A stretch of 64,000 nucleotides of DNA from contig NZ_CP017075.1 of the NCBI RefSeq assembly GCF_001742225.1, positions 1,426,001-1,490,000 of the forward strand, given 5' to 3'. Within the stretch, counting starts at the first letter, position 1; the number at the start of each line of letters is the position of its first letter. The notes below the pieces were generated by a model that made no database searches, was not told the DNA's origin, and saw nothing but the letters and a program-made list of their open reading frames with translations. Below, piece after piece: positions 50,687 through 58,800 of this stretch. The stretch comes from Novosphingobium resinovorum (GTDB lineage Bacteria > Pseudomonadota > Alphaproteobacteria > Sphingomonadales > Sphingomonadaceae). The translations under genes were made by a program, and so were the position numbers.

Positions 50687-53113
50687 ATGCGCGGCGCCAT
50701 CTGTATCGTGGCGGCCGCAATGGCCATGCCCGCTACCGCCTTCGCGCAGGAGATGGCGGTCGATACGCGCGCCGGATCGGCAGGACAGGTCGCGATCGAT
50801 CTGGCCCGCCAGACCCGCTCCAGCATCGTCGTGTCCGATCCCTCAGTGGCATCCCGCATGGTCCCCGCGATGCGCGGACGGATGGGTGCGGCCGAGGCGG
50901 TGCGCCTGCTCGCGCGCAAGGCGGGCGGCCGGGCCATCGCCGTCGCGCCCGGCGCCTGGCGCATCGAGGCAAGCGCCGCGGCAAGAACAACCGTCCGGGG
51001 TTCTTCCCCTCCCCCCGCAGCAGCGCCGGTTGCTGTCGAGACCGAAGCGGCCGATCCTATCGTGGTGGTGGCCTCCAAGCGCGACCTCACCCTCGGACAA
51101 CTGCCCGGACAGGTGACCATCCTCGACGGGGAATCGCTGGAGGCAGGGGGTATCGGCGGCACCGAGAAGATCACCCAGCGCGTCGCCACCGTCACATCCA
51201 CGCACCTTGGCAGCGGGCGCAACAAGCTGTTCATCCGGGGCATCGCCGATTCCAGTTTCACCGGGCCGACGCAGGCGACGGTGGGGCAGTACCTTGGCGA
51301 CCTCAGGCTCAGCTACAATGCGCCGGACCCGGACTTGCGCCTCTCCGACATGGCGCGGGTGGAAGTGCTGGAGGGGCCGCAGGGCACGCTCTACGGTGCC
51401 GGATCTCTGGGCGGCATCATCCGCCTCGTGCCCAATTCCCCGGTTGTCGGCGAGACCGAAGGCGCGATTTCGGTCGGCGGATCGCTGACCCAGAGCGGCG
51501 CGCCTGGCGGCGATGCCGCGGCGATGGTCAACCTGCCGCTCGGCAACTCGGTGGCCCTGCGCGCCAACTTCGACGCGGCGACGCTGGGCGGCTATATCGA
51601 CAAGCCGCTGCTCGGCCGCAAGGACGTCAACCGTACGCGCATCCTCGGCGGCCGCGCCGGGCTTCGCGCGGAGGTCGCGCCAGACTGGACGGTCGATCTG
51701 ATCGGCCTCGGCCAGTCCACGGATGCGCGCGACAGCCAGTATGCGGGACGCAATGCCCGCCCGCCGCTGACCAGTGGTGCGCAAGTGCGCGAGGGTTCGG
51801 ACGCCGACTACCTGATGGGCCAGCTGGTGATCTCCGGCCGCATCGGCGAGGTGCGCGTGCGCTCGACCACCGGGGCGGTGCGCCAGCATCTGGAAGAGCG
51901 CTACGACGCCACGGTCGATCCGGACGCGCCGCGCCTGTTCTCGCAAGGGAACCGCACGCGCATGATCGCGCACGAGACGCGGATCTGGCAGCCCGAGACG
52001 CATGGCTTCGGGTGGCTGGTCGGCGCCAGCTATACCCACAACCGCACGGTGCTCACGCGCAGTTTCGAGAACTTCGTGACGACCACCGCCGCCACCGGCG
52101 TGCGCAACACCATCGACGAGTTCACGCTCTACGCCGAAGCCAGCCTGCGCATCCGTCCCGGTCTTACCGCCACCGCAGGCGGGCGCCTGACCCATTCGCG
52201 GCTCGGCGGATCGGGCGAGGATATCCTGCCAGCGGTGTCGTTCGCGATGGCGCAGGCCCGTGCACAGGTCACGGCGGACCGGACGACCACCACAGTGCTG
52301 CCCTCGCTGGCGCTCAACGCCGAAGTGATGGCGGCCACTAACCTCTACATGCGCTATCAGGAGGGCTTCCGTCCCGGCGGCTTCGCCATCGAGAGCGACT
52401 TCGTGCGCCGCTTCCAGAGCGACCGGACGCGCACGTTCGAATTCGGGGTGAAGCACGGCCAGCCCGGCGTCAGCCCCTTCGATCTTTCCGCCAGCGTCTC
52501 CTACACCCGCTGGCAGGACATCCAGGCCGACTTCATCGACAACTCGGGCCTGCCGAGTACAGCCAATATCGGCGACGGCCGTGTATGGTCGGCCAGCGTG
52601 ACGGGCGGCGTCGAGCTGTTGCAAGGCCTGAGGCTCGAGGCCGGCGCGACGTGGAACCAGAGCAAGGTCGATCAGCCGCCCGTAGAACTGCTCGGGCTTG
52701 TCGCGCGGTCGATGGCGGCCAGCAACTTGTCTCCGACCAGCCTGCTCGACGCGACGCTTGCCCGGTCGATGCAGGTGCCGAACATCGCGCAGTTCTCCGG
52801 CCGGATGAGCCTCGGCTGGAACCGCGAGATCGGCGAAAATCTGCGGCTGACCGCCAATGGCTGGGCCAGCTATGTCGGCAAGTCGCGCCTCGGTATCGGC
52901 CCGGAACTGGGTGATCCGCAGGGGGATTACCTCGACAGTGGTGCTGACCTGCGGGTCGGGACCGAGCGTTACGGTGTGACGCTGACGCTCAGCAACATCA
53001 CGAATTCGCGCGGTAATCGCTTCTCACTCGGGACGCCGTTCGGGACCGGGCGGGACCAGACGACGCCGCTGCGGCCGCGTACGGTTCGGGTCGGGCTGGA
53101 CGCGCGGTTTTAG
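50687..53113 (+). CDS. TonB-dependent transducer receptor with STN signalling domain (FecA-like)
   Basis: Encodes 808 aa with a signal peptide ending AFAQ. Residues about 25-95 form an STN (secretin/TonB short N-terminal) domain that contacts FecR. The plug starts IVVVASKRDLTLGQLPGQVTIL and has VEVLEGPQGTLYGAGSLGGIIRL. The barrel ends VRVGLDARF. It is both transporter and sensor for an extracellular ligand, often an iron chelate but possibly a carbohydrate in sphingomonads. It completes the sigma/anti-sigma/receptor trio. Confidence 0.93.
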   Translation: MRGAICIVAAAMAMPATAFAQEMAVDTRAGSAGQVAIDLARQTRSSIVVSDPSVASRMVPAMRGRMGAAEAVRLLARKAGGRAIAVAPGAWRIEASAAARTTVRGSSPPPAAAPVAVETEAADPIVVVASKRDLTLGQLPGQVTILDGESLEAGGIGGTEKITQRVATVTSTHLGSGRNKLFIRGIADSSFTGPTQATVGQYLGDLRLSYNAPDPDLRLSDMARVEVLEGPQGTLYGAGSLGGIIRLVPNSPVVGETEGAISVGGSLTQSGAPGGDAAAMVNLPLGNSVALRANFDAATLGGYIDKPLLGRKDVNRTRILGGRAGLRAEVAPDWTVDLIGLGQSTDARDSQYAGRNARPPLTSGAQVREGSDADYLMGQLVISGRIGEVRVRSTTGAVRQHLEERYDATVDPDAPRLFSQGNRTRMIAHETRIWQPETHGFGWLVGASYTHNRTVLTRSFENFVTTTAATGVRNTIDEFTLYAEASLRIRPGLTATAGGRLTHSRLGGSGEDILPAVSFAMAQARAQVTADRTTTTVLPSLALNAEVMAATNLYMRYQEGFRPGGFAIESDFVRRFQSDRTRTFEFGVKHGQPGVSPFDLSASVSYTRWQDIQADFIDNSGLPSTANIGDGRVWSASVTGGVELLQGLRLEAGATWNQSKVDQPPVELLGLVARSMAASNLSPTSLLDATLARSMQVPNIAQFSGRMSLGWNREIGENLRLTANGWASYVGKSRLGIGPELGDPQGDYLDSGADLRVGTERYGVTLTLSNITNSRGNRFSLGTPFGTGRDQTTPLRPRTVRVGLDARF

Positions 53114-53139
53114 GAAAGAAGGAAGGCCCACCCCCCGGC

Positions 53140-53195
53140 CCCTCCCGCAAGCGGGAGGGGGGAAAGACGGGTTCACCCTCCCGCTTGCGGGAGGG
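53140..53195. repeat. Pair of REP-like palindromes
   Basis: CCCTCCCGCAAGCGGGAGGG (53140-53159) and CCCTCCCGCTTGCGGGAGGG (53176-53195) are each palindromic and are exact reverse complements of each other, 16 bp apart. They lie between the convergent receptor and DUF559 genes and could act as bidirectional terminators. The sequence is of a kind repeated in many alphaproteobacterial genomes. Confidence 0.75.
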
Positions 53196-53212
53196 TCGGA
53201 AGGCTTGGCGAT

Positions 53213-53590
53213 TTATCGCCTAGCCGGAGGGGGTGGGCGAGAGCGCAGCGCCTCGATCTCCATGCGGATCACGGTAAGCACCCCGTCAAGCTGACCGAAC
53301 ACCGCTTCGTTGGAAAAGCGCAGCACCCGATAGCCCTGCTCCGCCATCCACCGATCCCGCGCAGCATCGTAGTCCAAGCGAAGCCCGTGAGAGTACCCAT
53401 CAAGCTCCACAACAAGCGATAACTCACGACACAGAAAGTCGGCGAAGTATGGCCCCACCGGCATCTGCCTGCTGAATTTTGCGCCCAGCGCCGAGCGGGA
53501 AATATATCGCCACAACCGCCACTCTGCTGCGGTAGCCTGTCCGCGTAGCAAACGCGCTCTGCCCGTATCCCGAAGTCCAACCCCCGCCAT
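53213..53590 (-). CDS. DUF559 (VSR-like endonuclease fold) protein
   Basis: Encodes 125 aa starting from the ATG at 53590. ATAAEWRLWRYISRSALGAK, PVGPYFADFLCRELSLVVELDG and EQGYRVLRFSNEAVF match DUF559, a PD-(D/E)XK-type nuclease fold related to very-short-patch repair endonucleases. The acidic residues in YFADF and VELDG are the expected metal ligands. Its biological role is unknown. Genes of this family are often found beside repeats in these genomes, and here the REP pair lies immediately downstream. A much longer upstream open frame on this strand is only the shadow of the autotransporter gene. Confidence 0.88.
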   Translation of the reverse strand: MAGVGLRDTGRARLLRGQATAAEWRLWRYISRSALGAKFSRQMPVGPYFADFLCRELSLVVELDGYSHGLRLDYDAARDRWMAEQGYRVLRFSNEAVFGQLDGVLTVIRMEIEALRSRPPPPARR

Positions 53591-53716
53591 CCGCCGAATT
53601 TCGCGCCGAAACCCAACGGCACGAAATGAAATGTCGGCAAGCCGGAACTTTTTTCCAAGGCTGCCTCCCGGCGCCTCCGTCTCAAGGGTCAGACTACAGA
53701 CCTTAAAGGGACGAAG

Positions 53717-56700
53717 ATGCCTTCCCAGCTTACCGCCAGGACCCTGCTTGCCACCACCGCCGTGCTCGCCTTCGCGACCGCCGCGCATGCCGAAGACGTC
53801 AAGACCAAGCTCACCGCCCCCATCCGCACCTCGACCATCAAGAGCGGCGCGGCGGATGCCATCAACATCACCGCCGAAGGCTCGGTCGTCCTGACCTCTG
53901 GCACCGCAGTCACGCAGGACAGCAACCACGCGGTCACCAACGCGGGCAACATCACCATCACCAATGCCGACGGCGCAGTCGGCATCAATTCGGTCGCAGG
54001 CGCCAGCGGTGACATCACCAACACCGGCACGATCACCGTCGATGAAACCTACACGCCGACCGACACCGACAAGGACGGCGACCTCGACGGTCCCTTCGCG
54101 CTGGGATCGAACCGCGTCGGCATCCGCACCCAGGGCGACCACACCGGCAAGCTCACCCAGAACGGCAAGATCGTTGTCGAGGGCAACGATTCGGCGGGTA
54201 TCCAGCTTGGCGGCAAGCTGACCGGCACCTTCACACATGATGGCTCCACCACCATCGTCGGCGACCGCACCATCGGCGTTTCGGCGCAGGGTATCGACGG
54301 CAACGTGCGCCTTGCGGGCACCGTCTCGGCGCAGGGCAAGGACGCGATCGGCGCGCGCTTCGCAGGCGACGTCAACGGCGCGATGGTCGTGCAGGGCACG
54401 GTAGCCGCCACCGGCTATCGCTACACCACCCCGCCCGCAGATCCGTCGAAGCTCGACGCCGACGACCTGCTGCAGGGCGGCTCGGCGCTGATCGTCGAGG
54501 GCAACGTGACCGGCGGGATCATCCTCGCCGCCGCGCCTAAGGCCGACCCCGCGAAGCCGGACTCCGATGGCGACGGCATCGACGACAGCAAGGAAGGCAC
54601 CGCCAAGGTCGTCTCCTACGGCAGCGCCGCCGCCATGCAGGTGGGCGCGACCGATCACGCCGTCACCATCGGCCCTGTCGCCAATACCGGCAGCAAATTC
54701 GGGCTGATCATCGAAGGGTCGGTCGAGGGCCAGGGCCTCTACTCCGGCGTGGCCGCCAACGGCCTCGTCATCGGCGGACGCGGCGGCGCGGTGACGATTG
54801 CCAACGGCATCGGCGTCTCCGGCTCGGTCGTCGCCAATGCCAACGGTGCCAGCGCCACGGCCCTTCGCATCGGCGCCGGCGCGACGACGCCGCTGCTGCA
54901 GAACACCGGCAACATCGCCGCAGCATCGGGCAATGCCGACAATGCGCTGGCGACTGCCGTGCGCGTCGACGCGGGCGGCAACCTGCCGACCATCCGCAAC
55001 AGCGGCACGATCAAGGCGGTCGCGGGCGAAAAGGGCTCGGCCACGGCCATCGTCGACGCCAGCGGCACCCTGAACCTGATCGAGAACGCAGGCACCATCT
55101 CGGCCACCGGCGCCAAGGACGGCGCGCGCAACATCGCCATCGACTTGCGCGCCGCGACCGGCGACGTCACCGTCAAACAGACGCAGGTGGCGTCCGGCGT
55201 GACCGCGCCCGCCATCGTCGGCGACGTGTGGTTCGCGGGCGGCAACGATACGCTCGACCTTGCCGACGGCACTCTCACCGGCAACGTCGCCTTCGGTGCG
55301 GGCAACAATACGCTGAACCTCTCGGGCGACGCGGTGCAGACTGGCAACGTGACCTTCGGAGCGGGCACCGACACCGTCTCGCTGGCGGGCACCAGCGGTT
55401 TCAACGGCGCGATGGACTTCGGCGGCGGCGCGGACGTGCTGAACATCTCGGGCACGGCGTACTTCTCCGGCTCCTTTACCAATTCCTCGCAGCTGGCGGT
55501 CAAGGTGTCGGGCGGTCTGCTCGACGTCAGGAAGCCCGCCTCGATGGCCTCGCTCGACGTAGGCAGCACCGGCATGGTCCTCGTCACGCTCGACAAGACG
55601 GCGGGTGCCGGTTCGTCCTACACCGTATCGGGTAACGCCACCTTCGCGGAAGGCTCCAAGCTGGCTATCCGCCTGGCCGACGTCTCGACCGCCGAGGGCT
55701 CCTACCAGGTCCTGACCGCAGGCAGCCTGACCGGCCGCGACAAGCTGGCCACCAACACCGACCTCGTTCCCTTCATGTTCAAGGCGGAACTGGACAAGGA
55801 CGCGGCGGCCAACACCATCGTCGTCGACGTCTCGCGCCGCACGGTCAGCGAACTTGGCCTCAACCGCTCGGGCGCGGCCGCTTATGACGCGGTGTTCAAG
55901 CAGCTGGCCAAGGACGACAAGATCGAGCAGGTCTTCCTCGGCCTGACCAACGGCGATGCTTTCCGTTCGGCCGTGGGCCAGATGCTGCCCGACCACGCGG
56001 GCGGCGGCTTCGAGGGCATCAGCCTGGGCACCCGCGCCCTCGCCCGCCAGATGCAGGACCCGCAGGGACCGATCACCGCGAGCGGCCGCTTCTCCACCAC
56101 GCTCAACATGGCGATATGGGGCAGCGACCGGAAGGCCGGCAACACCGCCGCCTACAAGCTGAATGGCTATGCATGGTCGGCGACCGCCGAGTACCGCACC
56201 GGCCTCGGCAAGTTCGGCGGCACCGTCGCCTACCTCAACAACAACCACAAGAACGGCGCACTGACCGACGTGAACTCGGACGCATTCGAACTGGCGGCGC
56301 ACTGGCGCGCCAAGTTCGGCCCGGTCAGCGCCTTTGCACGCGGCTCGGTCGGCACGGCCAAGTTCGACGGCGAGCGCAACTTCTACGGCGCCATCGGTTC
56401 GGAAACCGTGCGCCGCACCATGGACGCCAAGTGGGACGGCAAGTTCGTCACTTTCGCGGGCGGCGCGGCGATCGAGGGCGGCTCGCAGTTCTTCTTCTTC
56501 CGTCCGGGCGTGACGGTCGACTACGTCCGCCTGAAGGAAGACGGCTACTCCGAGACCGGCGGCGAGAAGCTGAACCTCACCGTCGCCTCGCGCACCAGCG
56601 ACGAACTGGCGGTGAACCCGAGCATGACCGTGGGCATCGACTTCCTCGGCATGAAGGCACGGGACGAGAACTGGTTCCGCATGGAAACCGAGGGCGGCTG

Positions 56701-56920
56701 GCGCGAGATCGTCAATGGCGGCATCGGCTCGACCACCGCGCACTTCGAGGGCGGGGACAACTTCACGCTGGAAGGCGACGGCGCGACGAGCGGCTGGTTC
56801 GCGCGCCTGCGTGCGATCGGCGGCTCCTCGGGCTTCACGATGGGCGGCGAACTCTCGGCCGAGGATCGCCACGGCCGGGTCGATCTCGCGCTGCGCGGCT
56901 CCGTGACCATTGGCTGGTAA
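53717..56920 (+). CDS. Autotransporter outer-membrane beta-barrel protein
   Basis: Encodes 1067 aa. The signal peptide ends ATAAHAED. The passenger (about 25-700) is a beta-helix rich in Gly, Asn, Thr and Ala with repeats such as NAGNITITN, NTGTITV, NTGNIAAASG and NSGTIKAV. Two Asp-rich loops, DTDKDGDLDG and DSDGDGIDDS, look like calcium-binding sites. The last about 270 residues form the autotransporter barrel (STTLNMAIWGSDRKAG through to DLALRGSVTIGW, ending in Trp). It would display the passenger on the cell surface, with adhesion or matrix function likely. It is upstream of a DUF6438 lipoprotein by 10 bp, probably an operon. Confidence 0.92.
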   Translation: MPSQLTARTLLATTAVLAFATAAHAEDVKTKLTAPIRTSTIKSGAADAINITAEGSVVLTSGTAVTQDSNHAVTNAGNITITNADGAVGINSVAGASGDITNTGTITVDETYTPTDTDKDGDLDGPFALGSNRVGIRTQGDHTGKLTQNGKIVVEGNDSAGIQLGGKLTGTFTHDGSTTIVGDRTIGVSAQGIDGNVRLAGTVSAQGKDAIGARFAGDVNGAMVVQGTVAATGYRYTTPPADPSKLDADDLLQGGSALIVEGNVTGGIILAAAPKADPAKPDSDGDGIDDSKEGTAKVVSYGSAAAMQVGATDHAVTIGPVANTGSKFGLIIEGSVEGQGLYSGVAANGLVIGGRGGAVTIANGIGVSGSVVANANGASATALRIGAGATTPLLQNTGNIAAASGNADNALATAVRVDAGGNLPTIRNSGTIKAVAGEKGSATAIVDASGTLNLIENAGTISATGAKDGARNIAIDLRAATGDVTVKQTQVASGVTAPAIVGDVWFAGGNDTLDLADGTLTGNVAFGAGNNTLNLSGDAVQTGNVTFGAGTDTVSLAGTSGFNGAMDFGGGADVLNISGTAYFSGSFTNSSQLAVKVSGGLLDVRKPASMASLDVGSTGMVLVTLDKTAGAGSSYTVSGNATFAEGSKLAIRLADVSTAEGSYQVLTAGSLTGRDKLATNTDLVPFMFKAELDKDAAANTIVVDVSRRTVSELGLNRSGAAAYDAVFKQLAKDDKIEQVFLGLTNGDAFRSAVGQMLPDHAGGGFEGISLGTRALARQMQDPQGPITASGRFSTTLNMAIWGSDRKAGNTAAYKLNGYAWSATAEYRTGLGKFGGTVAYLNNNHKNGALTDVNSDAFELAAHWRAKFGPVSAFARGSVGTAKFDGERNFYGAIGSETVRRTMDAKWDGKFVTFAGGAAIEGGSQFFFFRPGVTVDYVRLKEDGYSETGGEKLNLTVASRTSDELAVNPSMTVGIDFLGMKARDENWFRMETEGGWREIVNGGIGSTTAHFEGGDNFTLEGDGATSGWFARLRAIGGSSGFTMGGELSAEDRHGRVDLALRGSVTIGW

Positions 56921-56930
56921 GGACAGGACG

Positions 56931-57452
56931 ATGCGTGGACCACTCCTCTGCGGCATCGTACTGGGCGCCGGGCTGCTGTTAAGCTGCGCCCCCCGCGTGC
57001 GGCCCGGCGCCGCCTCCTCCCCCGCTCCGGCGGGGGAGGAATTGCGCATATCGCGCGGTCCGTGCTTCGGGTTCTGCCCGGTGTACAAGGTGGCCGTGAC
57101 GCCCGCCGGACGCGTGGACTTCACCGGCGAGCGGCATACCGCCGTGCTGGGCCAGCGCGCCCATTCGGTCGGCCGCGCGACGTACGAGGACGTGCGCCGC
57201 GCCCTCGCGCCGATGCGTCCGCAGACCGGCGAGGAGCGTGCCCACGCCTGTACCGAGGCCGCCACCGACATGTCGAGCGTGACCATCGAGTGGATCGGCG
57301 CGGACAGCCGCCGCACCGCGCTCACGTACAACATGGGCTGCCGTTCGCCGGAAGGCTCTGCGATGGCACGCACGGTTGAACAGCAACTCGGCCGCCTCGG
57401 CGTCGAGGAATGGGCCGCGCAGAAGACCTGGCCGGGCGACAGCCGGGGCTGA
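56931..57452 (+). CDS. DUF6438 lipoprotein
   Basis: Encodes 173 aa starting from the ATG at 56931 with AAGGACAGGA upstream. The N-terminus has a lipobox-like LLLSC. The domain carries ISRGPCFGFCPVYKVAVTPAG, the conserved Cys-containing core of DUF6438, then TGERHTAVLG. Function is unknown. It starts 10 bp after the autotransporter gene and is probably co-transcribed with it. A TTG at 56910 overlapping the previous gene is an unlikely start. Confidence 0.85.
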   Translation: MRGPLLCGIVLGAGLLLSCAPRVRPGAASSPAPAGEELRISRGPCFGFCPVYKVAVTPAGRVDFTGERHTAVLGQRAHSVGRATYEDVRRALAPMRPQTGEERAHACTEAATDMSSVTIEWIGADSRRTALTYNMGCRSPEGSAMARTVEQQLGRLGVEEWAAQKTWPGDSRG

Positions 57453-57464
57453 GGTCTTCTCACT

Positions 57465-57541
57465 CGTCATTGCGAGCGCAGCGAAGCAATCCAGGGCAGC
57501 ACTACGCCGCTCTGGATTGCTTCGCTGCGCTCGCAATGACG
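57465..57541. repeat. REP-like inverted repeat, family A
   Basis: A perfect 30-bp arm (57465-57494), beginning CGTCATTGCGAGCGCAGC, faces its complement (57512-57541). The loop is 17 bp. Copies of the same family occur at 63093 and 63225. It sits between convergent genes, where it could also stop transcription. Confidence 0.85.
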
Positions 57542-57559
57542 AAGCGAGGGGACGCCCCG

Positions 57560-57862
57560 TCAGTCCATGAAGCCCCGCTCGTTCGAGGCGTCGAACTTGC
57601 GCACACCGGAAACGTCGATGCGTTCGGCCCAGCCGCCGAGCACGGCCGTCACCGCCGGTTGCGCAAGGTGCGTGGCCAGTGCAGCCTCGTCACGCCAGCG
57701 TTCGAAGACCAGCACCGTCCCGGCTGCCGGATCATAGATGGCGAAGTGGTAGTTGAGGCACCCGTCCTCCTTCAGCGTCGGCTCGACCAGCCCGCGCAAG
57801 GTCGCGGCAAGGTCTTCGACGAGCTCGGGAGCGGTCTTCAGGTGTCCGGCAAGAATGATCAT
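57560..57862 (-). CDS. Antibiotic biosynthesis monooxygenase-domain (ABM) protein
   Basis: Encodes 100 aa. The ferredoxin-like ABM fold shows IILAGHLKTAPELVEDL, EDGCLNYHFAIYDPAAGTVLVFERWRDEAALATHL. Members are small dimeric oxygenases, quinone-forming enzymes or haem-degrading enzymes, and there is no haem-specific motif here. The gene is 16 bp behind the Dabb-PASTA gene on the same strand, so they form a pair of small ferredoxin-like-fold proteins. The ATG at 57862 is favoured. Substrate is unknown. Confidence 0.85.
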   Translation of the reverse strand: MIILAGHLKTAPELVEDLAATLRGLVEPTLKEDGCLNYHFAIYDPAAGTVLVFERWRDEAALATHLAQPAVTAVLGGWAERIDVSGVRKFDASNERGFMD

Positions 57863-57878
57863 TTGAGGCTTCCTCTCG

Positions 57879-58514
57879 TTACCAGGCGGGGGCATCGCCG
57901 CCGGGGACGGCGGGGCCGGTCAGCCAGTCGCCGGTGATGCCGATGCGGATTTCGGAGCCCTTCGGCACTTCCGTCCCGGCATCGGGAGTGACGAACATGA
58001 TCCGGTTCGGTGCCCAGACCGAGCCGATGATCTCCTCCTCGTCCTCCGACAGCGTGACACCGGCGGCCGCGCACATCTCGCGCGCGCGCTCACGCGTCTG
58101 GCCGCGCACTTCGGGGACGTAGGCCTTGGCCGGGTCCTCGTGCACCCTGAGCACGCGCGCCTTCTCGCGCTCGGCTTCCTCGGCGGCCAGCGTCTCGTCG
58201 AATTCGGGTCCGTGGTAGTCGATCTCCCAGTCGAACGAGATCATGTTCTCGAGGATGTCCGGCAGGAACGGCGTCATCCGCAAGTGCGACCAGTGCGACA
58301 TGTAGCGCTCCATGGCCTCGTAAGTGTCGATGTCGCAGCAGTTGGCGAAGTCGAAATCGCCCGAGTGGAAGCGCGTGTGGACGACTTTGCCATGGCTGTA
58401 GTCACGCACCTCGCGGTTGAGATGCGACAATTTCTTCACCTCCTCGATGAAGAGGTCGATCTTGGCCGGATCGGCATCCTTCTTGAACTTGAGCATCACG
58501 ACGTGACGGATCAT
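57879..58514 (-). CDS. Dabb (stress-responsive A/B barrel) protein fused to a PASTA domain
   Basis: Encodes 211 aa. Residues 1-98 are a Dabb domain (MIRHVVMLKFKKDADPAKI, RYMSHWSHLRMTPFLPDIL). A charged linker (100-130) leads to a PASTA domain (about 131-195: YVPEVRGQTRERAREMC, GSVWAPNRIMFVTPDAG, EVPKGSEIRIGITG). PASTA domains normally bind cell-wall muropeptides outside the cell in kinases and penicillin-binding proteins, but this protein has no signal peptide or membrane helix. The fusion is unusual and its function cannot be assigned. It precedes the ABM gene. Confidence 0.85.
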   Translation of the reverse strand: MIRHVVMLKFKKDADPAKIDLFIEEVKKLSHLNREVRDYSHGKVVHTRFHSGDFDFANCCDIDTYEAMERYMSHWSHLRMTPFLPDILENMISFDWEIDYHGPEFDETLAAEEAEREKARVLRVHEDPAKAYVPEVRGQTRERAREMCAAAGVTLSEDEEEIIGSVWAPNRIMFVTPDAGTEVPKGSEIRIGITGDWLTGPAVPGGDAPAW

Positions 58515-58800
58515 CGGTCTCTCCCCTATCGCGCCCGCGCCGCGATTGGTTCGCGGGGACTCGGCGCTGCGGGAGAGAGACTAGCGCGGCGGGTTTCAGG
58601 CCATGCCTGTCAGATAAAACAGGTGCCAAAAAGCGCTCCTTACCTCCGGGCAACCGTTGCGCATCCGTCCGATTGCGTATCAAATCATTGCTACACCTCC
58701 TCCTCCAGTTGACGCGGGAGCCGGGCGGGTGTGTGCAAAATCCGCAGAGGCATATCGGCACCGTGCGGCCGGGCGGTATGCTGCAGGAGAGGATCAAGAG

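Noticed and set aside
53591..57463. Very long minus-strand open frame opposite the autotransporter gene
   Set aside because: It is the antisense shadow of a high-GC repetitive gene. Only its last 125 codons (the DUF559 gene) look like a protein.
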